Shown here one piece after another: positions 1-6,970 of a stretch of 64,000 nucleotides of DNA. Both the position numbers and the translations under genes were made by a program. Within the stretch, counting starts at the first letter, position 1. Every line of letters starts with the position of its first letter. The notes beneath the pieces are model-generated. The model did not search any database. It saw only the letters and a list, made by a program, of their open reading frames with translations, and was not told the origin of the DNA. This stretch comes from a bacterium (GTDB lineage: Bacteria > Electryoneota > RPQS01), in assembly GCA_023382385.1 (NCBI GenBank), contig JAHDVH010000001.1, positions 248,001 to 312,000 on the forward strand, read 5' to 3'.

Positions 1-224
1 ACTTCCAAGGGAATCTCAATCTGACATAGGCAACGATCACATTCAGTCTTCGCAGACGTTTCAAGCTTTATACGGAAATCGAAATAGGGATCATGCCTGT
101 CCAACCTGAGCCGTGCTTGAATCGGCCGACTGAAGGACTCTGGATCCAGCTCGAGCTCTGAAGCCACCAGCTCCTCGCTGATTTCGTGCACTCCTTGCCC
201 GTAAGCCGGAAGGTGAATTTTCAC
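1..224 (-). CDS. yceD: YceD/DUF177 family protein, N-terminal part (runs off window)
   Basis: Translating the minus strand from a GTG gives a protein beginning VKIHLPAYGQGVHEIS and reaching a CDRCLCQ motif before the window ends. The Cys-x-x-Cys placed about 65 residues in is typical of the DUF177/YceD family, which is linked to 23S rRNA and L32 (rpmF) accumulation; rpmF usually follows and would lie outside the window. The GTG is chosen because an AGGA ribosome site sits 8 bases upstream and a promoter-like pair lies just before that. The frame stays open upstream to a TTG at 323, but that extension has no family-like residues. It is partial at the 3' end. The family call is by motif and layout only. 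Confidence 0.7.
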   Translation of the reverse strand, partial: MKIHLPAYGQGVHEISEELVASELELDPESFSRPIQARLRLDRHDPYFDFRIKLETSAKTECDRCLCQIEIPLE

Positions 225-245
225 GTCAAGATTCCTGAAGTCATA

Positions 246-274
246 AAGATAACAAGACTTTGCTTCAATATCAA
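246..274 (-). promoter_or_regulatory. Candidate promoter of yceD
   Basis: On the minus strand TTGATA and TATCTT are separated by exactly 17 bases. The predicted start of transcription lies about 15 bases before the GTG start of yceD, leaving room for the AGGA ribosome site. The layout matches the other promoter candidates in the window. Confidence 0.45.
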
Positions 275-361
275 GCTGCCGAGAGGCAACATGGTGCAAC
301 GCAACGAAGAGGACTCGACTCAATTAATTCATTATTATCAATAATTTATGGATAGCGTGCG

Positions 362-943
362 CTATTGTTGCCCTTCAGGGGGATTTCCCGTATCAAGCGG
401 GTCATTATCAGTAAGACGATGTTCGAGTGACCGAATATGATCACGGATCTTTGCTGCTTCTTCGTATGCTTCAACTTCGACATACTCTTTCAGCTTCTGA
501 TGCAAGTACGCGATTTGCTCAACAATGGATCGATTCACAGGCTCGTTACTGACAGCGGCACTGTCCATGACTTTGTTCGCCACTTGTATCGGAGCTTTGC
601 TTTTCAGCGCAAGCGCGATGGCATCCGATGGGCGTGAATCTATCCGGCGCGTCTCACCGCCAGAAATTCGCAGTTCAACTTCGGCATAGAATGTGTTATC
701 CTTGAGATCGCATATGGTAGTCGAAACGACACTTACCCCGCTTTCCAAGAGGATCGCAGCGAATAAGTCGTAAGTCATCGGACGCGCATACTCAAGTCCT
801 TGAAGCAGGAGCGAAATGCTCTGAGCTTCAGCTGCCCCGATAAAAATGGGCAGCCAGCGCTCGCCATCCTTCTCTTTCAGGATGACAACATAGCCTTGAT
901 ATGGAGGACAAACTGAGATTCCAATAACCTCAACGCTTATCAT
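362..943 (-). CDS. Bifunctional nuclease family (DUF151) protein with UVR motif
   Basis: The protein has 193 residues. The first ~130 are a DUF151/BFN domain, with the family hallmarks GYVVILKE near the N-terminus, WLPIFIGAAEAQSI, and RPSDAIALALK around 105. The C-terminus carries a UvrB/UvrC-type motif (residues ~140-175, YEEAAKIRDHIRSLE), a combination common in this family in FCB and other bacteria. Characterised plant and Thermotoga homologues suggest nuclease activity, but the role in most bacteria is unsettled. It follows the adenylate-forming enzyme gene by 18 bases and is probably its operon partner. Family membership is secure; substrate is unknown. Confidence 0.85.
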   Translation of the reverse strand: MISVEVIGISVCPPYQGYVVILKEKDGERWLPIFIGAAEAQSISLLLQGLEYARPMTYDLFAAILLESGVSVVSTTICDLKDNTFYAEVELRISGGETRRIDSRPSDAIALALKSKAPIQVANKVMDSAAVSNEPVNRSIVEQIAYLHQKLKEYVEVEAYEEAAKIRDHIRSLEHRLTDNDPLDTGNPPEGQQ

Positions 944-961
944 GACAACTCCGAGAGTGAA

Positions 962-2563
962 TCAAACATCTTCAATAGGCAAGGATTCGTCTCTGGAATC
1001 CTCCTCCGTGGCTCGGGTAAGCCTTGGATCGAATGACGGGAGAACGAATTCCGGCAGAGGCTTCAGCGGATCAACATTCTTTCCTGCCGCGGCCAGCCCG
1101 AATCTAATCCGTTTTCCAGACGGCGTCGATGCCAAATCATTGACAACAGAAAGTGAAGTCGGTACCATGAAACGAGGCAACATTGCATCCAGCAGTCGGG
1201 GAATATTAGATGCATCTGCATTGCCATTTGATAAGAGCAAAGTAGCTGCGACTTCGGAACCAATCTCCTCATGGGGCTTCGCATAAACTACAGCATCAGA
1301 TACTCCATCCATATGCTTCAGACTCTTTTCCAAGTCCTCGGCGCGGACATGGAATCCACCTTTCAGAAAAACTGCTCTGTCACAACCAACTATTCCAAGA
1401 AAGTCCTGCTCATCAAGTACTGCCCAATCATCAACCGGAAGCCATTCTTCCTCGTCACGCTTTGAGCTACTCTTGTAGCTAAGCGAAACGAACTTGAGGG
1501 GTCGTGGTGCATTACTCACTTCCAATCGACCAATTGATCCGCATGGCAGACTCTCGCCGCTCTCCCCTACGACTTTGAAAACTGCTCCGCCAATCGGTCG
1601 GCCGACGGACTCGAAAGGCCAGACGCCGGGCAAAGTGTTCAGTGCGACAAATCCTGCGGTCTCCGAAGTGTAGTACCCAGACCAAACTTGTCCGTCAGTT
1701 GCGCGAGTTACCAACAGCGCAAACTCTTCTGTTAGCGACGAGTCCGTCACTAACACTGCGGAGACTTTCCCTTTGAGTTGAAGGAGTTTATCCGCATTCC
1801 AATAAGACCGGTCACGCGCTTCGGCCAACAGGAGTAGACGTTGTTTCGCGTCTGAATCGGCCTTCACAAGCTCCTCAGAAGGATCATCCAAAACGAACGT
1901 GGCATCTGATGACAACGCGGCAAACATTCCGAGAGATAGCACCGCAACAGACGCTAAAGTACCCGTGTACCAAACTTCCGTTCCTTGACGAATTCTCAGT
2001 TGAGAAGCAAGCGCGGACGACTGCCATGCAATCGCATCCGCACTATGAAAAAGAGCCTTAGGCGGTGCACAGGTCCCGGCAGAATGATTCACGAAAGCGG
2101 GTGACTGATCGGTCGCTGTGACCGCAATCCCTTGCGGCTCAGTCCAAGACCGCGCATCTTGTTCTGCAATCCAACGAAGATAAGGTAATCGCGCAGCAAA
2201 CAGAGCAGAATCCAATGTCTTGCCGCAATAGAGGCCGTGAATTCTAACCGCATCTAAAAGCTTTACCAGCGATTCAAATTCAAGACGCGGATCAACAAAG
2301 AACGGCAAAATACCGCTCTGGAGACACGATAGAAAGAGAGTCACAGCTTCGAGACTTCGATCTGCAGCGATTGCGATAACTTGTCCGGGTTCAATTTGTG
2401 CGGTATTTAGCGAAGCCCGCCACGCCTTGGAGTACTCGGATACGTCACGTCCACTGAACTTATTCCCCTGGTACTGGAACATACATCGATCGGGGACCAA
2501 ATTCATGAGTTCAGATGCCCAACGACTTGCGGAGAATCCCTGCTGCTTCTCACCACTAGTCAC
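962..2563 (-). CDS. ANL-superfamily adenylate-forming enzyme (acyl-CoA/acyl-ACP ligase-like)
   Basis: This 533-residue protein has the AMP-binding fold of acyl-CoA synthetases. Visible core motifs are a degenerate phosphate loop (SAGTCAPPKAL, ~165-175), the YTSETAG motif (~297), the hinge GCDRAVFLKGGFHVRAEDLE (~390-410), and the C-terminal PSGKRIR with the catalytic lysine (~493). The phosphate loop is weaker than the usual S/T-G-T-T-G-x-PK. The last ~35 residues are acidic and family-atypical. It starts with GTG overlapping the stop of the upstream gene (GTGA), so it is translationally coupled. Because serine palmitoyltransferase and a ceramide synthase candidate lie just upstream, a role in activating the fatty acid for sphingolipid synthesis is possible, but this is inference from position. 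Confidence 0.65.
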   Translation of the reverse strand: MTSGEKQQGFSASRWASELMNLVPDRCMFQYQGNKFSGRDVSEYSKAWRASLNTAQIEPGQVIAIAADRSLEAVTLFLSCLQSGILPFFVDPRLEFESLVKLLDAVRIHGLYCGKTLDSALFAARLPYLRWIAEQDARSWTEPQGIAVTATDQSPAFVNHSAGTCAPPKALFHSADAIAWQSSALASQLRIRQGTEVWYTGTLASVAVLSLGMFAALSSDATFVLDDPSEELVKADSDAKQRLLLLAEARDRSYWNADKLLQLKGKVSAVLVTDSSLTEEFALLVTRATDGQVWSGYYTSETAGFVALNTLPGVWPFESVGRPIGGAVFKVVGESGESLPCGSIGRLEVSNAPRPLKFVSLSYKSSSKRDEEEWLPVDDWAVLDEQDFLGIVGCDRAVFLKGGFHVRAEDLEKSLKHMDGVSDAVVYAKPHEEIGSEVAATLLLSNGNADASNIPRLLDAMLPRFMVPTSLSVVNDLASTPSGKRIRFGLAAAGKNVDPLKPLPEFVLPSFDPRLTRATEEDSRDESLPIEDV

Positions 2564-4104
2564 GCTATAATCTCTCCAAGCCGGTCAAGTGAACGATATT
2601 GAACAGCTTCAGTAACATGAGTTATCTGAATCTCGTTGCATCCCTCAAGATCGGCAATTGTCCTCGCAACTTTTCGAATGCGATGATATGCACGCGCAGA
2701 GAGTCCCATTCTTTCGACTATCTGCCTCAGAAGTTCAAGGCTGTGCGAATCGATGGGAGCAAACTGCTCGATCTCTTTGTTGGTCATCTGGGCGTTTGAA
2801 TAGAGTCCCGGACGATATTTGCTAAATCGCTCACGCTGCCTGCGTCGAGCATGCTCAACACGTTGCCGTATGTTATGTGTTTCGTCGCCTGCGGCGTGAG
2901 AAGACAACTCATTCCAAGACACGCGAGGAACTTCCACATGCAAGTCAATTCGGTCCAGCAGCGGTCCTGAAATCTTTGATACATACCGTCGGATTTGCTC
3001 GGTTGTGCACTTGCATTCCCGATCTGGATCAGTCGCAAAGCCGCACGGACAGGGGTTCATCGCAGCAATAAGCATGAATTGGGCAGGGTATGCCAGCGTG
3101 ACCGCCGCTCTCGACAAGGTGACTACTCCATCTTCCAAAGGCTGTCGCAAAACCTCGAGGACATTCTTATGAAACTCAGGAAGCTCGTCTAAGAATAGTA
3201 CACCGTGATGGGCTAATGAGACTTCACCAGGCCTTGGAATCATGCCACCACCAATTAATCCTGCATCGGATACCGTATGATGCGGCGATCGGAACGGACG
3301 ATTAGCGACAACGGCTTTCCCTGCCTTCAGCATTCCGGCAACGGAGTGAACGCGGGTTGTTTCAAGTGCCTCTTCTAAACTGAATTCCGGCAAGATACCC
3401 GGCAGTCGTTTCGCAAGCATCGTCTTGCCTGAACCGGGTGGCCCAATCATTAGAACATTATGGGATCCGGCGGCAGCAACTTCCAGTGCACGTTTTACTG
3501 ACGACTGTCCACGCACATCACTAAAATCACCGACGGGCTCGCGCGCTTCGTCGAACAGTCGCTGATGATCAACCGTATGTCTGACAATAGGCTTCAAACC
3601 ATTCACAAAGTCTACAGCATCGCGCAGCGACCTTATGGGGTAGACCTCGATTTTTGGAATTAATGCGGCCTCTTGCGCATTGTCGTCAGGGACAAGGATG
3701 CGCTCAATGCCCTCACGTTGCAACGCAGTTACAATAGGAAGCATTCCCCGCACGGGGCGTACCTGACCGTCCAACGCCAGTTCGCCAACGACAGCAGTGT
3801 TCGCGGCAGAATCTATCTTGAGTTGACCGGATGCGGCCAGAATTCCGAACGCCATGGGCAGGTCAAATCCACTACCCTCTTTCCGGATGTTCGCCGGTGC
3901 AAGGTTGATCGTAATCTTGCGCTGCGGCATCGAGTATCCCGAGTTCTTAATCGCAGCAGCGACGCGCTCACGTGCTTCCTTCACCGCATTGTCTGGAAGC
4001 CCAACAACCGTGAATGCGGCTTCAGAGTTCTCTAAGTGACATTCAGAGCGAACGCGAAAAGCATCCACGCCGAGCAGTGCCGCAGTAGTGACATCAGCGA
4101 ACAT
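2560..4104 (-). CDS. comM: YifB/ComM family Mg-chelatase-like AAA+ ATPase
   Basis: The protein has 514 residues, normal for the family. An N-terminal Lon-protease-like domain (~20-190, ending in the LVPDDNAQEAALIP region) precedes the Mg-chelatase ATPase core with Walker A GPPGSGKT (~222) and Walker B LFLDELPEF (~305). A C-terminal domain holds NPCPCGF and the LSARAYHRI motif near 475. ComM promotes branch migration during natural transformation in Vibrio and others, and is widespread also in bacteria not known to be competent. It lies 9 bases after the ceramide synthase candidate and overlaps the following gene by 4 bases. Its place inside a lipid-gene run looks incidental. Confidence 0.93.
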   Translation of the reverse strand: MFADVTTAALLGVDAFRVRSECHLENSEAAFTVVGLPDNAVKEARERVAAAIKNSGYSMPQRKITINLAPANIRKEGSGFDLPMAFGILAASGQLKIDSAANTAVVGELALDGQVRPVRGMLPIVTALQREGIERILVPDDNAQEAALIPKIEVYPIRSLRDAVDFVNGLKPIVRHTVDHQRLFDEAREPVGDFSDVRGQSSVKRALEVAAAGSHNVLMIGPPGSGKTMLAKRLPGILPEFSLEEALETTRVHSVAGMLKAGKAVVANRPFRSPHHTVSDAGLIGGGMIPRPGEVSLAHHGVLFLDELPEFHKNVLEVLRQPLEDGVVTLSRAAVTLAYPAQFMLIAAMNPCPCGFATDPDRECKCTTEQIRRYVSKISGPLLDRIDLHVEVPRVSWNELSSHAAGDETHNIRQRVEHARRRQRERFSKYRPGLYSNAQMTNKEIEQFAPIDSHSLELLRQIVERMGLSARAYHRIRKVARTIADLEGCNEIQITHVTEAVQYRSLDRLGEIIA

Positions 4105-4113
4105 AACTAATGA

Positions 4114-5229
4114 TCAGATAGGTTTCTCGTAGATTCGCCAAGTCTTGTATGGCTTTGAACCCATTGTCTCTGCCGCCTTGGTCATCAGCACATTATCGGC
4201 CAGTATCCATGAGAACTCTCCCCACCGATACCCCGCAGAAGTCCCCGCTTCGTAGGCTCTTAGATAAAGCACGGTATCAATACCCTTCCTGCGAAACTGT
4301 GGTTTTACCCCCATTGCGAGGATTCTCGCGCGGCCAACTCTGTGCCTGCCATATAGAAGACGGAGTATCCCAAACGGGAATAGCTTTCCGTTCAGCTTCT
4401 TGAAGATAACGTTCAAATCAGGCAGGCCAAGTATGAACCCCACAGGTTCACCATCATACGTCTCTGCGAACTGAATCAACCGCGGATCAAGCACCAGTTT
4501 AAGGCTTGATGCCATCACGTCGATTTCGGCATCACTCATTGGCACAAAGCCCCAATTGTCTTCCCATGCAGAATTATAGATGCTCTTGAAACGCTCCACT
4601 TCTGCATTGAAGTCACGGCGATCAAAAAAACGGAACCGAATCTCAAGTCGTTCTTCAAGTTTCCTGCCGAACTCCCTGACTCTATCAGTCATCTGACCTT
4701 CAAACATCTGGTAGGCCAGCAAGTCCTTGACTTTTGACAACCCTGCCTGTTCGAGCAATGTCGCATAGTATGGCGGGTTGTGTGTCATCATCACTGCAGG
4801 CGGTGTGTCAAAACCGTCCACCAACAAGCCGCACTCTTCATTTGTTGAAAAATTCATTGGGCCCCGGATTGAATCGAGGCCCCTATTCTTCAAGAAGTTT
4901 TCTGCGGCACTAAGCAGCGCCGCAGAGACCAGCGGGTTATCGACTGAGTCGAAAAATCCAAAGAAACCAACCTTGTCTTTCCAATATTGATTGTGAGCAT
5001 GATTCACAATCGCGCTAATTCGGCCCTTCACTTCCCCGTTATCGTCAAAGGCAAGATAGTGTTCCACATCGGCATGCCTATGAAAGGGATGCTTCGTCGA
5101 AAACAACTGACGCTGGTCATAGAGCACGGGTGGAACCCACGCAGTATCAGCGGCTTGGACTTTCCACGGAAATTGAAGAAACTTGGTCAGAGTCTTCCGG
5201 TCTGAAACCGTTTGGATGCGGATGCGAAT
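4114..5229 (-). CDS. GNAT-fold N-acyltransferase, probable bacterial ceramide synthase (bCerS/YghO-like); likely ATT start
   Basis: The reading frame opens far upstream of its first GTG (5127). The extra codons give IRIRIQTVSDRKTLTKFL, then FPWK and WVPPVLYDQ, which match the conserved N-terminus of YghO-like acyltransferases (xxFIRFPWxxY...WVPPL). No ATG, GTG or TTG lies in this stretch. The best start is ATT at 5229, with AGAGGA five bases before it. From there the protein has 371 residues, close to what I recall for the family. Other hallmarks are RGPMNFSTNEECGLL (about 125 residues in), MTHNPPYY, and a GNAT-like C-terminal half. It overlaps serine palmitoyltransferase by 83 bases. Homologues act as ceramide synthase in Caulobacter (bCerS); the pairing with SPT supports that role here. 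Function is inference; the extended frame is seen directly. A CTG at 5190 is a fallback start. Confidence 0.68.
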   Translation of the reverse strand: MRIRIQTVSDRKTLTKFLQFPWKVQAADTAWVPPVLYDQRQLFSTKHPFHRHADVEHYLAFDDNGEVKGRISAIVNHAHNQYWKDKVGFFGFFDSVDNPLVSAALLSAAENFLKNRGLDSIRGPMNFSTNEECGLLVDGFDTPPAVMMTHNPPYYATLLEQAGLSKVKDLLAYQMFEGQMTDRVREFGRKLEERLEIRFRFFDRRDFNAEVERFKSIYNSAWEDNWGFVPMSDAEIDVMASSLKLVLDPRLIQFAETYDGEPVGFILGLPDLNVIFKKLNGKLFPFGILRLLYGRHRVGRARILAMGVKPQFRRKGIDTVLYLRAYEAGTSAGYRWGEFSWILADNVLMTKAAETMGSKPYKTWRIYEKPI

Positions 5230-6418
5230 AGCTTTCCTCTGCGCGGAAGGGAATTATTTTTGCAATCTTGCCGACTTTATCGAGTGCGAAGTCAAGCTGG
5301 TCGGTGGTATGTGTTGACATCACCGAAAAGCGAATCAATGATTGACCAGGCTGAACAGCTGGTGGAATGACCGGATTGATAAAGACACCTTCGTCCTGCA
5401 TCATCCTGCAAACCTTGAATACGTTTGTTGCATCCCCCACAACAACGGGAATAATCGGTGTGTTACTGTGTCCAGTGTCCAATCCAAGATTTCGCAGCCC
5501 ATCTCGCAAGTAATTCGCATTTCTCCACAGTAGTTCACGCCGCTCTGGCTCTTCGTCTATGATCTTTAGTGCTGCAAGTACTGCCCCGACTGTAGCTGGG
5601 GGCGGGCTGGCAGAGAAAATGAGCGCCCTGGCGTGATGTCTTAAGAAATGGACAATATCTTCTGAGGCGGCGACAAAACCTCCAATAGCGGCCAGCGACT
5701 TCGAGAATGTTCCGACAATTATGTCAGTTTCATCATTCAGGCCAAAGTGCCCTGCGGTGCCTTCACCATGCTTTCCATAGACTCCCACACCGTGAGCGTC
5801 ATCAAGAAGAAGATCGACATCATACTTCTTACAGAGCCCAACGATTGCAGGAAGGTCTGCGGTATCTCCCTCCATGGAAAAAACACCCTCTGTCACAACA
5901 AGAACATCCTTACCTTGATGCACTTTTAGCAGCCTCTCGAGGTCCTCGATGTCGTTGTGACGGAATTTTGCCACACGGCCAAACGAGAGTCTCGCGGCGT
6001 CAATGATTGACGCATGCGAGAGCGCGTCGGCAACAATCCACGTATTTCGTTCAACAAGTGTGGCTATTGTGCCTACATTTGCCTGATAGCCAGTCGTAAA
6101 AAGAAGGACTGACTCTTTACGCAGAAATTCAGCCAGTCGATCTTCACACTCTTTGTGAATGCTAAGAGTTCCATTCAGAAAACGCGAACCGGCACATCCT
6201 GCACCAAAGCGCCGGACAGCGTCAATCGCCGCCTCCTTCACTTTGGGATGATTGGTAAGTCCCAAATAGTTGTTAGAGCCAAGCATGAGGATGTCGCGAC
6301 CCTCAATCTTAACCACCGCGTCCTGGTCTGTCTCGATCGCGCGGAAGTACGGATAGAGTCCTTGCGCCATTACCTCTCTGGCGGTCTTAAACTGCGCGAC
6401 TTTCTCCAAGAGTCTCAA
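5147..6418 (-). CDS. spt: Serine palmitoyltransferase-like alpha-oxoamine synthase
   Basis: This 423-residue PLP enzyme condenses an acyl thioester with an amino acid. The alpha-oxoamine synthase signatures are all present: GSNNYLGL (~48), GSRFLNGTL (~77), DDAHG (206-210) and the PLP lysine K240 in GTFSKSLA. The start, MRLLEKVAQF followed by GLYPYFRAIE, resembles Bacteroidota serine palmitoyltransferases more than BioF or KBL. The neighbouring acyltransferase overlaps its 3' end, which makes sphingolipid synthesis the best reading. The C-terminal tail of about 30 residues past the fold (SHPHPNGF...) is poorly conserved and is where the next gene begins. 2-Amino-3-ketobutyrate CoA ligase or BioF remain alternatives. 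Confidence 0.82.
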   Translation of the reverse strand: MRLLEKVAQFKTAREVMAQGLYPYFRAIETDQDAVVKIEGRDILMLGSNNYLGLTNHPKVKEAAIDAVRRFGAGCAGSRFLNGTLSIHKECEDRLAEFLRKESVLLFTTGYQANVGTIATLVERNTWIVADALSHASIIDAARLSFGRVAKFRHNDIEDLERLLKVHQGKDVLVVTEGVFSMEGDTADLPAIVGLCKKYDVDLLLDDAHGVGVYGKHGEGTAGHFGLNDETDIIVGTFSKSLAAIGGFVAASEDIVHFLRHHARALIFSASPPPATVGAVLAALKIIDEEPERRELLWRNANYLRDGLRNLGLDTGHSNTPIIPVVVGDATNVFKVCRMMQDEGVFINPVIPPAVQPGQSLIRFSVMSTHTTDQLDFALDKVGKIAKIIPFRAEESYSHPHPNGFRPEDSDQVSSISVESPSR

Positions 6419-6448
6419 GCTTCTACCCCACTTCTCAACATAGACAAC

Positions 6449-6781
6449 CTAATCAAACCGGCGGCTGAACAGATCCGACAAAAACGGAACAAAGAAACCT
6501 TTTCCCTTAAAGACATTCAGGATTCCGAGACCAGCGATGATTATACAGAAGAATAAAACTAAGTCCCAAATGAAACGAAAGCGCAACAGCAGGGCAAGTA
6601 ATTCAACAAAAAAGAGTGACATGCCGAGCCGTACATGTCCCTGCACGAATGCCGATTCGTGCCGTTTGAAGAACGGAACAAGGCAGATAAAGGGAACGTA
6701 AGCGAGGACAGCGAGTAATTTCTCGTCCTCACTCACTTCCGTCAAATCACTTGGTGCGTGCGGTGTTTCGTCTGAATTCAT
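6449..6781 (-). CDS. Small DUF4870-like membrane protein
   Basis: From the ATG at 6781 the protein has 110 residues. An acidic N-terminus (MNSDETPHAPSDL) is followed by EDEKLLAVLAYVPFICLVPF and three or so hydrophobic segments (~20-40, ~53-70, ~75-95). The start KLLAxLAYVP...F and the HVRLGM stretch resemble DUF4870/Tic20-like small membrane proteins of unknown function. A GTG at 6796 would extend it by five codons, but that overlaps the tRNA acceptor end, so the ATG is preferred. The AGGA ribosome site shares its first A with the CCA end of the tRNA. It is the first protein gene of the tRNA-SPT unit. Confidence 0.6.
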   Translation of the reverse strand: MNSDETPHAPSDLTEVSEDEKLLAVLAYVPFICLVPFFKRHESAFVQGHVRLGMSLFFVELLALLLRFRFIWDLVLFFCIIIAGLGILNVFKGKGFFVPFLSDLFSRRFD

Positions 6782-6790
6782 ATGTGTTCC

Positions 6791-6865
6791 TGGCACCCCC
6801 GACGGGACTCGAACCCATGCTCCCGGCTCCGGAGGCCGGTGCTCTATCCACTGAGCTACGGGGGC
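6791..6865 (-). tRNA. tRNA-Arg (anticodon CCG), CCA encoded
   Basis: The minus strand folds as a cloverleaf. The acceptor is GCCCCCG with CGGGGGT (first pair G-U), the D arm GCTC/GAGC, the anticodon arm CCGGC-CTCCGGA-GCCGG, and the T arm holds TTCGAGT. The anticodon CCG reads the arginine codon CGG. The 3' CCA is encoded. Only 9 bases separate CCA from the next start codon. Confidence 0.96.
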
Positions 6866-6902
6866 TAGGTGCTTGGCAAACGCGGAGAGCCTCTAATCTC
6901 TT

Positions 6903-6931
6903 AATATACAACATCTGGACAGGAAACGCAA
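6903..6931 (-). promoter_or_regulatory. Promoter for tRNA-Arg and the downstream sphingolipid genes
   Basis: TTGCGT and TATATT on the minus strand are exactly 17 bases apart. The predicted start is about 30 bases before the tRNA. No terminator is seen between the tRNA and the next genes, so the promoter may also serve the SPT run. The rest of the gap between purL and the tRNA (6866-6970) shows no gene. Confidence 0.65.
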
Positions 6932-6970
6932 CATCATTTGCAGGAATACAGAATTAATATAAACAACAGT

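Noticed and set aside
352-365. Inverted repeat ATAGCG-TG-CGCTAT over the stop codon of the DUF151 gene as a terminator
   Set aside because: The loop is only two bases and no T run follows on the minus strand. It may be chance or a protein site, but there is no support.
3673-4035. Plus-strand open frames of about 120 codons inside comM, and many similar ones in other genes
   Set aside because: They lie opposite strongly supported genes, have no family features, and follow from the codon use of the real gene.
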